From contig NZ_FLQR01000001.1 in NCBI RefSeq assembly GCF_900078385.1, forward strand, positions 186,001 to 250,000: a DNA stretch of 64,000 nucleotides, in the 5' to 3' direction. The position numbers were made by a program, and so were the translations under genes. The DNA comes from an uncultured Microbacterium sp. (GTDB lineage Bacteria; Actinomycetota; Actinomycetes; Actinomycetales; Microbacteriaceae). Each line of letters opens with the position of its first letter. The stretch's first letter is position 1. Below, in pieces: positions 46,101 to 56,587 of the stretch. Under the pieces are notes generated by a model. That model was not told where the DNA came from. It was given only the letters and a program-made list of their open reading frames with translations, and ran no database searches.

Positions 46101-47026
46101 GTGCCGGCGTCGACGACGTACCGGATGCCGGGGACCGTGAGGCTCGTCTCGGCCACGTTCGTGGCCAGGATGATGCGGCGCCGGACACCGCGGACGCGGG
46201 ACGGCTCGAACACGCGGTGCTGCTCGGCGGCGGAGAGCCGGCCGAACAGAGGCAGCACCTCGGTGGGGCGGGCGTCCTTCGCGTACCGGCCGCGGACGGC
46301 ATCCGTCGCGTCGCGGATCTCCGCCTCGCCGGGCAGGAAGACGAGCACGTCGCCGTCGGCTTCGCGGTCGAGCTCCCCGAGCGCGCCCAGGAGCGCATCC
46401 ACCTCGTCGTCGGTCTCGTCGTGCGCGCGGTAGCGGATCTCGACGGGGTACGTGCGTCCGGAGACCTCGATGACGGGGGCGGGCGTCTCGTCCGCTCCCG
46501 CGAAGTGGCGCGCGAAGCTCTCCGGGTCGATCGTCGCCGACGTCACGATGACCTTCAGGTCGGGGCGCTCCGGGAGGATCCGGATGAGGTAGCCGAGCAG
46601 GAAGTCGACGTTGAGCGACCGCTCGTGCGCCTCGTCGATGATGATCGTGTCGTAGCGGCGCAGCAGCCGGTCGCGGTGGATCTCGTTCAGGAGGATGCCG
46701 TCGGTCAGGAGCGCGACCTTCGTGTCGGCGGAGACCTGATCGGTGAAGCGCACCTTGAACCCCACGGTGGAGCCGAGCGGCACGTCGAGCTCCTGCGCGA
46801 TCCGCTCCGCGATCGTCCGGGCCGCGATGCGGCGGGGCTGGGTGTGCGCGATCGACTGCCGGCCGAGCTCGAGGCAGATCTTGGGGAGCTGCGTCGTCTT
46901 GCCCGACCCGGTCGCGCCGGCCACGATGACGACCTGGTTCTCCGCGATGGCGCGCGCGATCTCCTCCCGCGCGGCGCTGACGGGCAGCTCCGGCGGGTAG
47001 TGGATGCGGGGTTCCGGCGCGGGCAT
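43139..47026 (-). CDS. hrpA: ATP-dependent RNA helicase HrpA
   Basis: A 1295-residue DEAH-box helicase. Motif I GATGSGKTTQ (near residue 38), motif II DEAH in IIIDEAHERSLNVDF, motif III TSATI, motif VI QRSGRAGRTSPG. After the helicase core come the HA2 domain, OB fold (GARGAKFAIFPGSGL) and the long C-terminal DUF3418 region of HrpA. It acts on RNA-protein complexes, and relatives rescue stalled ribosomes. Full-length and intact. A TACGAT hexamer lies 8 nt upstream of ATG. Confidence 0.95.
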   Translation of the reverse strand: MPAPEPRIHYPPELPVSAAREEIARAIAENQVVIVAGATGSGKTTQLPKICLELGRQSIAHTQPRRIAARTIAERIAQELDVPLGSTVGFKVRFTDQVSADTKVALLTDGILLNEIHRDRLLRRYDTIIIDEAHERSLNVDFLLGYLIRILPERPDLKVIVTSATIDPESFARHFAGADETPAPVIEVSGRTYPVEIRYRAHDETDDEVDALLGALGELDREADGDVLVFLPGEAEIRDATDAVRGRYAKDARPTEVLPLFGRLSAAEQHRVFEPSRVRGVRRRIILATNVAETSLTVPGIRYVVDAGTARISRYSARSKIQRLPIEAISQASAQQRSGRAGRTSPGIAIRLYSEEDFTARPEFTEPEILRTSLASVILQMLALGFGDISEFPFLTPPDSRGVKAALELLTELQAITGGSTPKLTKTGREIARLPIDPRFARMLLEARRLHVTPDVLAIVAGLSIQDVRERPEERREEADRLHARFTDPTSDFLTLLNLWNHLQEQQSELGSSAFRRLCRAEHLNYVRVREWFDVHRQLRQLTGERRGERQGEGPAARTATAEGAAADPAAVHRAILSGLLSHIGILDTRSPGKSGGAKPDKGRRPMAEYRGARGAKFAIFPGSGLRKASPDAVMAAELVETSRLFARTVAAIDPAWAEELAGDLAHRSISDPHWSKDAGAAVAAEKVTLFGVEIIPRRRVQLARIDHELARELFLRHALVDGEWNTHHLDKKLTAFERRNLELRRNLEKVEERERRRDILVGDESVYAFYAARVPRDVFDVRSFETWWRETSARTPRLLDMTAADLIDDASRADERDFPTRWTQGDQVLSLAYRFEPGAPDDGVSVVVPLALLAQLRPDGFDWQVPGLRGELIAALLRALPKAIRRHVVPAADWAATLGDALVGAGPESHEGLPPTSLLDALAARIQPVANQRVSAADFDLSRVPPHLLVSFRAVDQRGRAVGSGRDLRALQDRLAGRARESVARSLSTPARPAHPSPAAGSPAAAAPLERSGLTTWDVGDLPAVVDTKVAGGVVRGYPALVDEGAGVALRIEATAERAARLSHAGVRRLLLLAVPSPAAYVLEHLTAAEKLALATSPYPSAKALIEDARVAVADAVLAGTEVRTTAAFEAARDRLSASIVDDLFQTVSLAARILTLQREIDRAIRAQNSMTLLSALGDVKAQVAGLLHPGFLSRTGTVRLAHLPRYLQGALERVRGLGDNPGRDRQRQTEYERAAALYTDAGGTIPLDAEAPATLHTARWLLEEYRVSLFAQQLGTAQPVSIQRITKALSGKD

Positions 47027-47034
47027 AGCGTTCC

Positions 47035-47040
47035 ATCGTA
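47035..47040 (-). promoter_or_regulatory. -10-like TACGAT of hrpA
   Basis: Minus-strand TACGAT ends 8 nt before ATG 47026. It is slightly wider than the usual 6-7 nt seen elsewhere, leaving a leader of 0-2 nt. Confidence 0.4.
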
Positions 47041-47068
47041 TGACGGTCCGGGGTCAGGTCGGGTTCCT

Positions 47069-49494
<2,426 letters not shown>

Positions 49495-49501
49495 GTCGAC
49501 C

Positions 49502-49507
49502 AGCCTA
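49502..49507 (-). promoter_or_regulatory. -10 hexamer TAGGCT of pmt
   Basis: Minus-strand TAGGCT, 7 nt, GTG 49494. It overlaps the rsmI -10 hexamer by 2 bp. Confidence 0.6.
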
Positions 49508-49511
49508 TGCT
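49506..49511 (+). promoter_or_regulatory. -10 hexamer TATGCT of rsmI
   Basis: TATGCT, 7 nt (ggggcgg), GTG 49519. With the pmt hexamer it forms agccTAtgct, so both promoters share the two central base pairs. Confidence 0.6.
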
Positions 49512-49518
49512 GGGGCGG

Positions 49519-50346
49519 GTGATCATCCTCGCCGCGACGCCCATCGGCAACCTGGGGGATGCCTCCCCCCGCCTCGTCGCGGCGCTCGAAGCCGCGACCG
49601 TCATCGCCGCGGAGGACACCCGCACGGCGCAGCGTCTGCTGCAGGCGCTCGGCATCGACAACCGGCCCCGGCTCGTCGCCCTCCACGAGCACAACGAGCG
49701 CCAGCGGGCCGCCGACCTCGTCGAGCGAGCCCGTGAGGAGGATCTCCTCGTCCTGAGCGACGCCGGGATGCCGACGGTGAGCGACCCCGGATATGCGCTC
49801 GTCGTCGAGGCCGTCTCGCAGGGCGTCGGAGTGACCGTGATCCCCGGGCCGAGCGCCGTCGTGACCGCGCTCGCCGTCGCGGGGCTTCCCACCGACCGGT
49901 TCACGTTCGAGGGCTTCCTGCCGCGCAAGTCGGGGGACCGGCGATCGACGCTCGCGCAGCTGTCCGCCGAGCGGAGGACCATGGTCTTCTTCGAAGCGCC
50001 GTCGCGCATCGCGGAGAGCCTGGCCGCGATGGCGGGCGCGTTCGGCGCCGATCGGCCCGCCGCCGTCTGCCGTGAGCTCACGAAGCTCCACGAAGAGGTC
50101 GTGCGCGGTCCGCTCGGCGATCTCGCGACCTGGGCCGAGGCCGGTGTCCGCGGCGAGATCGTCGTGGTCGTCGCCGGTGCGCCGGCGCGCGAGGTCTCCG
50201 CCGAGGACGCCGTCGCCGAAGTGCAGCGGCTCGTCGCCGACGGCATCCGTCTCAAGGACGCCGCCGCGGAGGTCTCGGCGCAGACCGGACTGTCCTCGCG
50301 CGCGCTGTACCAGGCGGCTCTCGCCGCCCGGTCAGCGACACCCTGA
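49519..50346 (+). CDS. rsmI: 16S rRNA 2'-O-ribose C1402 methyltransferase
   Basis: A 275-residue tetrapyrrole-methylase-fold SAM enzyme. VIILAATPIGNLGDASPR at the N-terminus, AEDTRTAQRLL, LSDAGMPTVSDPG, VIPGPSAVVTALAVAGLPTDRFTFEGFLPRK and a C-terminal helical domain are those of RsmI, which methylates C1402 in the ribosomal decoding site. GTG start in a leaderless context. Ends 9 nt before the stop of the convergent permease. Confidence 0.95.
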   Translation: MIILAATPIGNLGDASPRLVAALEAATVIAAEDTRTAQRLLQALGIDNRPRLVALHEHNERQRAADLVERAREEDLLVLSDAGMPTVSDPGYALVVEAVSQGVGVTVIPGPSAVVTALAVAGLPTDRFTFEGFLPRKSGDRRSTLAQLSAERRTMVFFEAPSRIAESLAAMAGAFGADRPAAVCRELTKLHEEVVRGPLGDLATWAEAGVRGEIVVVVAGAPAREVSAEDAVAEVQRLVADGIRLKDAAAEVSAQTGLSSRALYQAALAARSATP

Positions 50347-50355
50347 CGAGCGCGC

Positions 50356-51279
50356 TCAGCCCTTGACGGAGCCGGCGGTCAGGCCGCCGATGATGTAGCG
50401 CTGCAGCGTCAGGAACAGCGTCAGCACCGGGATGGCAGCGAGGATCGCGCCGGCGGCGAAGAGGCCCCAGTTGCTGGAGAGCTGATTCGAGACCCACTGG
50501 AACATCCCGACCGCGAGCGTCCAGTTGTCCTCGGACACCAGGATGATCTTCGAGATGATGTAGTCCCCGAACGAGGCGATGAACGCCAGGAGGCCCACGA
50601 CCGCGAGGATCGGGGTCACGAGGGGCATGATGATCGTCCAGAAGATCTGGGCGTGCGTCGCGCCGTCGATCTTCGCCGACTCGTCCAGCTCCATCGGGAT
50701 CGTGTTGAAGAACCCGTACATGAGGAACGTGTTCACGCCCAGCGCGCCGCCGAGGTAGACGCAGATCAGCGCGATCTTCGAGTTGAGCCCCAGGGCGGGG
50801 AAGACCTCGCCCATCGCGAGCAGCATGAGGAAGATCGCGACGAACGCGAGCGCCTGCGGGAACATCTGGACGATGAGCAGGCTCGTGAGGCCGAGCCGGC
50901 GGCCCTTGAACCGGAACCGGGAGAACGCGTACGCGGCTGCGGCGCCCATCAGCACGGCGCCGATCGCCGCGGCGACGCCGACGATGAGCGTGTTGCCGTA
51001 CCAGGTCCAGTACCGCGTGCCGGCCAGGGCGGTGTAGTTGCCCACGTCGAAGACGCGGAACAGCGCGTTGCTCGCCGCGAGGCTGCCGCCGGGGTTGAAC
51101 GACGCCGACAGCACGTACACCAGCGGGAACATCGAGTAGAACAGCAGGCCCGCGGCGATGATGTACTTCCAGCCGACCTCGGCGAGCCAGCGGCGGCGAC
51201 GCGCGGACGTGCGGTCCGGTGCGGTGCCGCGCGCGGTCGCGGTCTGGGTCGGGGTGGTGGTCTGGGTGGGAGCGGACAT
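50356..51279 (-). CDS. MalG/GanQ-type sugar ABC transporter permease
   Basis: A 307-residue CUT1 permease with six membrane segments and the EAA loop MELDESAKIDGATHAQIFWTIIMPL. A basic N-terminal tail (SARRRRWLAEVGWK) precedes the first helix. Partner of the MalF-like permease; the start shares one base with its stop (TGATG). The neighbourhood with a GH42 enzyme points to galacto-oligosaccharides rather than maltose. Confidence 0.9.
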   Translation of the reverse strand: MSAPTQTTTPTQTATARGTAPDRTSARRRRWLAEVGWKYIIAAGLLFYSMFPLVYVLSASFNPGGSLAASNALFRVFDVGNYTALAGTRYWTWYGNTLIVGVAAAIGAVLMGAAAAYAFSRFRFKGRRLGLTSLLIVQMFPQALAFVAIFLMLLAMGEVFPALGLNSKIALICVYLGGALGVNTFLMYGFFNTIPMELDESAKIDGATHAQIFWTIIMPLVTPILAVVGLLAFIASFGDYIISKIILVSEDNWTLAVGMFQWVSNQLSSNWGLFAAGAILAAIPVLTLFLTLQRYIIGGLTAGSVKG

Positions 51280-52910
51280 CACTGGTACTCCTCGAGCTTC
51301 TTGGTCTGGCGGAAGGCCAGGGCGGAGATGACGCCGACGACGATGAACACGAGGATCGACAGCGCGGAGGCGAGACCGTAGTCGGCCTTGCCGCCGGAGA
51401 CGCCGGAGATGTCCCAGATCGCGGAGATCAGGATGTCGGTGGCGCCGAGGGCGTACGGGGCTCCGGGTATCGCGGGACCACCGTTGTTGAACATGTAGAT
51501 GATCGTGAAGTTGTTGAAGCTGAACGCGAACGACGAGATCAGCAGCGGCGCGGTGGCGACGAGCACGAGGGGCAGGATGATGGCCCGCAGCTGCCGGAAC
51601 CGCCCGGCGCCGTCGATCGACGCGGCCTCCAGCGCGTCGGCGGGGAGCGCCTGGATGGCGCCCGTGCAGACGAGGAAGTAGTACGGGTAGGTCAGCCACA
51701 CGTTGACGAACAGCACCGCGAGCCTCGCGAGCCACGGATCACCGAGCCAGTCGATGTTCGCCCCGCCGAAGAAGAACTCGTTGATGACGCCGAACTCGGA
51801 GTTGAACATGCCCCGGAACAGCAGGGCGGACATGAACGCCGGGAAGGCGTACGGGAGGATGAACAAGGTCCGCAGGATCTTCCGGCCCTTGACCCGCTCG
51901 TCGTTGAAGATGATCGCGAAGACGAGGCCCATCGCGAACGGGATCGCGACGGAGAGGATCGCCCAGACGAAGGTCCACAGCGTCACGATGCCGAGCGGCT
52001 GGAAGAGATCCGGGTCGGTGAAGAGGCGGGCGAAGTTGGCGAAGCCGACGTTGACGGTCCAGCCGGTGGCGAGCGTCGTGCCGTCCTCGGCCGCGAACAG
52101 CCCGTCCGGTGTCGCGGAGTAGACGGTCCCGGTCGCGGTGTCGGTGATGGTCTGCGCCTCGGGGTCCCACTGCATCGTGGAGAGGTAGACGGCGCCCGTC
52201 GTGCCCTCGCGGGTGCGGATCGAGCCGTCGTTCGGGTCATCCGAGATGGGGACGCGCAGCTCGACGACCGTCTGCTGCATGTCCCGGTCGCTGATCAGGG
52301 TGTTGCGGGGGACGACGTTCCAGCCGGGCACCTCGGTGGCGGCGCCGGATCCGGGGGCGTCCCCGACGACCTGCAGGGGCTGATCGGCGGTTCCGGCCTT
52401 GATCTCGCCGTCCTCGACGATCGCGAACCCGAGTTCGCCGTTCTGCTCGACGACGGTCAGCGGGTACGACGGGGAGCCCTCGACGCGACGCTCGCCCTGG
52501 CTGAGCGCGGCGCTGACGGCCTGCTCCTGCGAGCCGACGTGTCCGGCTCCGTAGTTCGTGAAGGCGATGTAGGCCGTGTAGGCGAAGATGAAGACCTGGA
52601 AGATCAGCAGGAACGTGAGCCCCGGCAGCAGGTACTTGAGGGGCAGCGCGCGCTTGGTGAAGTAGACGATGTCGGCCGCCACCAGGATGAGGACCGCCGC
52701 GGCGAAGATGAGCCAGGACTCGGCCTGGAACGCGGCGAAGATGCCCAGGAGGCCGAAGGCGTTGATGAACGCCATGATGGCGAGCTTGACGAGGAAGCCC
52801 CAGCCGAGGCCGCGCCAATCGCGGCCGTGGGGTTCCTTCGTGGGTGCCGGTGACAGCGGCACCTTCGGCGGCGTGGTGTCAGCGGCGAGCGTGCCCTGCG
52901 GGACCGACAT
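51279..52910 (-). CDS. MalF/GanP-type sugar ABC transporter permease
   Basis: A 543-residue CUT1 permease. Three hydrophobic segments near the N-terminus are followed by a large extracytoplasmic loop (about 125-270, resembling the MalF P2 loop) and the transmembrane core with EAA loop LEAASIDGAGRFRQLRAIILPLV. The C-terminus ends FRQTKKLEEYQ. It forms the channel with the 50356 product. ATG with aaggagat upstream. It follows the binding-protein gene after a strong stem-loop. Confidence 0.9.
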   Translation of the reverse strand: MSVPQGTLAADTTPPKVPLSPAPTKEPHGRDWRGLGWGFLVKLAIMAFINAFGLLGIFAAFQAESWLIFAAAVLILVAADIVYFTKRALPLKYLLPGLTFLLIFQVFIFAYTAYIAFTNYGAGHVGSQEQAVSAALSQGERRVEGSPSYPLTVVEQNGELGFAIVEDGEIKAGTADQPLQVVGDAPGSGAATEVPGWNVVPRNTLISDRDMQQTVVELRVPISDDPNDGSIRTREGTTGAVYLSTMQWDPEAQTITDTATGTVYSATPDGLFAAEDGTTLATGWTVNVGFANFARLFTDPDLFQPLGIVTLWTFVWAILSVAIPFAMGLVFAIIFNDERVKGRKILRTLFILPYAFPAFMSALLFRGMFNSEFGVINEFFFGGANIDWLGDPWLARLAVLFVNVWLTYPYYFLVCTGAIQALPADALEAASIDGAGRFRQLRAIILPLVLVATAPLLISSFAFSFNNFTIIYMFNNGGPAIPGAPYALGATDILISAIWDISGVSGGKADYGLASALSILVFIVVGVISALAFRQTKKLEEYQ

Positions 52911-52941
52911 GTTTCATCTCCTTCGACGAGGCGAATGGTGC

Positions 52942-52975
52942 CCGGGGGCGGGCGGCGCGAGCCACCCGCCCCCGG
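52942..52975 (-). promoter_or_regulatory. Intercistronic hairpin between binding protein and MalF-like permease
   Basis: CCGGGGGCGGG and CCCGCCCCCGG, a perfect 11-bp stem with a 12-nt loop, 7 nt after the binding-protein stop. As with the two other importers, it likely sets binding protein above permease levels. Confidence 0.7.
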
Positions 52976-52982
52976 ACGGGGA

Positions 52983-54227
52983 TCAGCCGATCGCGGCCTC
53001 GAGGTCGGCGACCATCTTGTCCCACGTCGACACGGGGTCGGCGCCCTTGATGATCTGCACCTGAGCGGCGTTCCACAGGTCCCAGACCGAACCCATCTGC
53101 GGGATGTTCGGCATCGGGACGCCGTTCTGCGACGACGCGACGAACCCGGCGATCACCGGGTCGGCCGAGACCTCTTCGGCGACGGTCGACCACGCGGGGA
53201 TGCGGGGGTCGGCCTCGTAGAGCGCGCGCTGCGCGTCCTCGGTGGCGAGGTAGTTCACCAGGAACTCCTGCGCGACGAGGGCGTTCTCGCTCTCGGAGCT
53301 CAGGTAGAAGCCCTGCACGCCGACGAACGGTGCGGCGGTCTCGCCACCCGCGGACGGGATGGGGTTGACCTTGATGTTCGCGCCCTGCGCGGTGAGCGCC
53401 TCGATGGCCCAGGGACCCTGGATCGTGTAGGCGGCCTTGCCGGAGGCGAAGAGCTCGTTGTTGGTGTCGTAGTCGACCGTGGTCGACACGTTGCCGGTGC
53501 CCTTCTCGCCCTTCTCGCCGAGCCAGGTCGCGAAGGCCTGACCGGTCTCGCCGCCCATGCCGACCTCGGCCGTGTAGCTGCCGGAGTCGTCCTGGACGAA
53601 CACGGGAGCACCGAAGGAGGTCTGGAACCCGTACATCGTGTACGCGTCACCGGTCTGACCGCCCGTGTTGATCACGAACGGACGCTCGGCGTCGGACGCC
53701 TCGCCGGCGGCGACCATGTCGTCCCACGTCGCGGGCGCGTCCTCGCCGACGAGGTCGGTGTTCTGGACGAGCGCGATGGTCTCGAGGGAGTACGGCAGCG
53801 CGTAGAGCTGGCCGTCGTACGCGAAGGCGTCGAGGGCGACCTGCTCGAACTCGCTCGCCTTGTCGCCGATGTCGAGCGTCGAGACGACGCCCGCCTCGAC
53901 GAGGCTGCCGAGCCAGTCGTGCGCGCCGATCGTGATGTCGGGGCCTTCACCGGTCGGAACCTGGTTGGTGAAGTCGGTGCGGATGTCCTCGAAGTTCTTC
54001 TGGACGAGCTCGACGGTTGCGCCGGTCTCCTCCTCGAACGTCGCCGCCGCGGCCTCGATGGCGGGCTTGCGGTTCTCGTCGGTCCAGATCGTCAGCGTCA
54101 CGCCGCTGGCGTCGATGGGTCCGGCGTCGGTCTCCGACGGAGCCGGGGTGTTGCCGCCGCCGGCGCAGCCGGCGAGGAGGATGGTGGTCGCGGCGAGTGC
54201 CGCGACTCCGGTTCCCAACTTGCGCAT
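52983..54227 (-). CDS. MalE/GanS-type oligosaccharide-binding lipoprotein
   Basis: A 414-residue CUT1 binding protein. Lipoprotein signal MRKLGTGVAALAATTILLAG-Cys21, then VTLTIWTDENRKPAIEAAAATFEEETGATVEL, GPDITIGAHDWLGSLVEAGVV and AAYTIQGPWAIEAL, typical of maltose/galacto-oligosaccharide binders. ATG 54227 has a strong Shine-Dalgarno sequence (ggaagga) 7-8 nt upstream; a longer frame starting at 54269 is rejected. It follows the GH42 gene after 158 nt. Confidence 0.9.
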   Translation of the reverse strand: MRKLGTGVAALAATTILLAGCAGGGNTPAPSETDAGPIDASGVTLTIWTDENRKPAIEAAAATFEEETGATVELVQKNFEDIRTDFTNQVPTGEGPDITIGAHDWLGSLVEAGVVSTLDIGDKASEFEQVALDAFAYDGQLYALPYSLETIALVQNTDLVGEDAPATWDDMVAAGEASDAERPFVINTGGQTGDAYTMYGFQTSFGAPVFVQDDSGSYTAEVGMGGETGQAFATWLGEKGEKGTGNVSTTVDYDTNNELFASGKAAYTIQGPWAIEALTAQGANIKVNPIPSAGGETAAPFVGVQGFYLSSESENALVAQEFLVNYLATEDAQRALYEADPRIPAWSTVAEEVSADPVIAGFVASSQNGVPMPNIPQMGSVWDLWNAAQVQIIKGADPVSTWDKMVADLEAAIG

Positions 54228-54298
54228 GGATTTTCCTTCCATAGGGTGGTCGATCCTGCGGGGCCTCATGCGAGGTCGCGCCCTTACGACCGATGGTG

Positions 54299-54323
54299 GT
54301 TGCTGCGGCCAGTCGACCGCAAC
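54299..54323 (-). promoter_or_regulatory. Weak inverted repeat GTTGC-N15-GCAAC
   Basis: Short 5-bp arms flanking 15 nt in the leader between GH42 and binding-protein genes. Only the outer arms match, so this is a weak operator candidate. Confidence 0.25.
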
Positions 54324-54341
54324 GGGTGTTTCTCAGTGCGA

Positions 54342-54366
54342 TGTGCGCGGGAGGGTGCCCGCACAC
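54342..54366 (-). terminator. Hairpin after the GH42 gene
   Basis: tgtgcgcggg and cccgcacac can pair with one bulge across agggtg, 20 nt past the GH42 stop. It may separate GH42 transcription from that of the importer. Confidence 0.4.
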
Positions 54367-54385
54367 GGTGTGGTGGTGTGGAGTG

Positions 54386-56410
54386 TCAGCGCTGACCACC
54401 CCGATCTGCTGTGTGCGGCGAGCGGATGACGGCGACGTCGCCGCCCGCCAACACCAGCATGCCGTCGGTTGCGGTCTGCGTCAGCAGATCCTCACCCGAA
54501 ACAGACAACGAAACGGTCACGGCCGAGTGATTGATCGCCACGACGTAGTCGGCGTCCTCGCCCGCACGGCGGATGACCTCGACGCCGGCCGGGAGCCCGG
54601 CGGGGGCGACCCCGGCGTCGGCGTAGATCTCGGACATGACGGCCGCGAGACCGTCGGCATCCGGGCGGGTGCTGATGTACCAGCCGGTGCCGTTCCCGTG
54701 GCGGTGACGGGTGATGGCCGGTTCGCCGGCGGCGGGACCGTCGAGGTACACGCCGCGGGCCTCGGCTCCGGCGAGGACGAGGTCCTCCTGCCAGACGTCC
54801 GCGGTGAGCGGCCGACCGGCGAAGTCGACGGTGCACGTGCTCTCTTCGCGGAGCGGGAGATGCTCCTCGATGCGGAGCCCCAGGGCCGGCTCGAGGGGAG
54901 CGGCGAAGCCCCCGACGTGCACGGCGTCGTTCTCGTCGACGACGGCGGAGAAGAAGGACACGACGAGCGTGCCGCCCTGCTCCACATACCGGTTGAGGTT
55001 GTCGGCATCCGCCGTGCGCAGCAGATACTGCGCGGGGGCGAGCACGAGCTTGTAGCCGGAGAGGTCGTGTCCGGGCAGCGCGAAGTCGGCGGTGATGCCG
55101 TCGCGCCAGAGGCGCTCATAGAAGGCGCGGATGCGCTCGCCGTGGTCGACGTCCTCGGAGGGTCGCCACTCCAGGCCCTGCGCCCAGAACGACTCGAAGT
55201 CCCACAGGATCGCGACGTCGGCCTGCACGCGGGAGCCGCGGACGGCGTTCAGCTTCGCGAGCTTGTCGCCGAGGTCGACGACCTCGCGCCAGACGCGCGA
55301 GGTCGTCCCGGCGTGGGGGAGCATCGCGGAATGGAACTTCTCCGCACCGGAGCGGGAGGCCCGCCACTGGAAGAAGAGGATGCCGTCGGCGCCGCGCCCG
55401 ACGTGCGAGAGCGAGTTGCGCGCCATCTCGCCGGGACGTTTGGCGACGTTGCGCGGCTGCCAGTTCACGGCCGAGGTGGAGTGCTCCATGAGGATCCAGG
55501 GCTTGCCGCCGCCGACCGAGCGGGTCAGGTCGGCCGCGATCGCGAGGCCGATCTCGCCCTCCTCGTCGGCGGCCCAGAGGTAGTGGTCGTCCGAGACGAC
55601 GTCCACCTCGCGGGCCCAGGCCCACAGATCGCAGCCGTTGTGCTGATTGGCCATGAAGTTCGTCGTGATGGGGCGGTCGCTGTGCGCGCGGATCGCGTCG
55701 CGCTCGGCGATGTAGCACGCACGCAGCTGGTGGTCGGTGAAGCGCGCGAAATCGAGGCGCTGCGCCGGGTTGACGACGCTCGGCGCGGCGGCGGGGGCGC
55801 CGACGTGCTCCCAGTCGCCGTAGTGCTGGCCCCAGAAGGCCGTGCCCCACGCGGTGTTGAGCGCATCGAGGGAGCCGTAGCGCTCCTGCAGCCAGAGGCG
55901 CCACGCGCGGACGGCGTTCGGGGAGTAGTCCTCGCCGACGGGGACGCCGTACTCGTTGTGCACGTGCCAGAGGACGACGGCCGGGTGGGAGCCGTAGCGC
56001 CGGGCGAGTTCGGTCGCGATCCGGACCGACGCGTCCCGGTAGGCGGGGGACGAGTGCGACGCCATGCCCCGCGCACCGAAGCCCATCGTGACGCCGTCGC
56101 GCGTGATGACGCGCGCATCGGGGTGGTTCGCGAAGAACCACGCCGGGGGCGACGCCGTCGGCGTCCCCATGTCGACGGCGATCCCGTTCGCGTGCAGCAG
56201 CTCCACGACCTCGTCGAGCCACGTCCAGTCGAAGACGCCCTCGCTGGTCTCGATGAGCGCCCACGCGAAGATCCCGATGCTGACGAGGTTGACGCCCGAC
56301 TCGCGCATGAGCGCGACATCCTCACGCCACGTCTCGCGGGACCACTGCTCCGGTGTGTAGTCGCCGCCGAACGCGATCGCGTCGAGCTTCGGCCAGGTGG
56401 GAGCGGTCAT
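54386..56410 (-). CDS. Beta-galactosidase GH42
   Basis: A 674-residue GH42 enzyme: TIM barrel with LDAIAFGGDYTPEQW at the start, acid/base Glu153 in WHVHNEYG and nucleophile Glu309 in WILMEHSTSAVNW, then a flavodoxin-like trimerisation domain (about 390-600) and a small beta C-domain. No signal peptide, so it hydrolyses imported beta-galactosides. Relatives (GanA) act on galactan-derived oligosaccharides. The two operators and LacI gene upstream point to LacI control. ATG 56410. Confidence 0.93.
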   Translation of the reverse strand: MTAPTWPKLDAIAFGGDYTPEQWSRETWREDVALMRESGVNLVSIGIFAWALIETSEGVFDWTWLDEVVELLHANGIAVDMGTPTASPPAWFFANHPDARVITRDGVTMGFGARGMASHSSPAYRDASVRIATELARRYGSHPAVVLWHVHNEYGVPVGEDYSPNAVRAWRLWLQERYGSLDALNTAWGTAFWGQHYGDWEHVGAPAAAPSVVNPAQRLDFARFTDHQLRACYIAERDAIRAHSDRPITTNFMANQHNGCDLWAWAREVDVVSDDHYLWAADEEGEIGLAIAADLTRSVGGGKPWILMEHSTSAVNWQPRNVAKRPGEMARNSLSHVGRGADGILFFQWRASRSGAEKFHSAMLPHAGTTSRVWREVVDLGDKLAKLNAVRGSRVQADVAILWDFESFWAQGLEWRPSEDVDHGERIRAFYERLWRDGITADFALPGHDLSGYKLVLAPAQYLLRTADADNLNRYVEQGGTLVVSFFSAVVDENDAVHVGGFAAPLEPALGLRIEEHLPLREESTCTVDFAGRPLTADVWQEDLVLAGAEARGVYLDGPAAGEPAITRHRHGNGTGWYISTRPDADGLAAVMSEIYADAGVAPAGLPAGVEVIRRAGEDADYVVAINHSAVTVSLSVSGEDLLTQTATDGMLVLAGGDVAVIRSPHTADRGGQR

Positions 56411-56445
56411 TGCTTCGGGTCCTCGGGAGTCTCGGGTATCTCAGG

Positions 56446-56463
56446 GCTGTGACCGGTCACAGC
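56446..56463. promoter_or_regulatory. LacI-type operator upstream of GH42
   Basis: GCTGTGACC-GGTCACAGC, a perfect 18-bp palindrome with central CG, 35 nt before the GH42 ATG. Core TGTGAcCGgTCACA is the same pattern as the araD operator at 37120. Confidence 0.8.
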
Positions 56464-56518
56464 CTCGCCGCACAGTTTACGTGCACGAAACATCCGGCTC
56501 GAGGTCTCGTTATCGAAC

Positions 56519-56532
56519 TGTGACCGGTCCCA
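56519..56532. promoter_or_regulatory. Second LacI-type operator between GH42 and its regulator
   Basis: TGTGACCGGTCCCA differs from the first operator by one base, 72 bp away centre to centre. It lies just upstream of the divergent LacI promoter, so one protein could control both directions. Confidence 0.7.
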
Positions 56533-56574
56533 CCGTCGGCGCGCGTCTACCGCGGTGCGGCGGATGCCGAGGGG

Positions 56575-56580
56575 TAGAGT
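56575..56580 (+). promoter_or_regulatory. -10 hexamer TAGAGT of the GH42-linked LacI gene
   Basis: TAGAGT, 7 nt, GTG 56588; the operator at 56519 lies about 43 bp upstream of the hexamer. Confidence 0.5.
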
Positions 56581-56587
56581 CGCGATC

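Noticed and set aside
54385..54396. GTCAGCGCTGAC palindrome at the GH42 stop codon
   Set aside because: Includes the stop codon and coding bases, and short GC palindromes are frequent by chance here; no support as a binding site.
54293..56452. 719-codon plus-strand open frame opposite GH42
   Set aside because: Antisense shadow; GH42 catalytic residues and operator layout support the minus strand.
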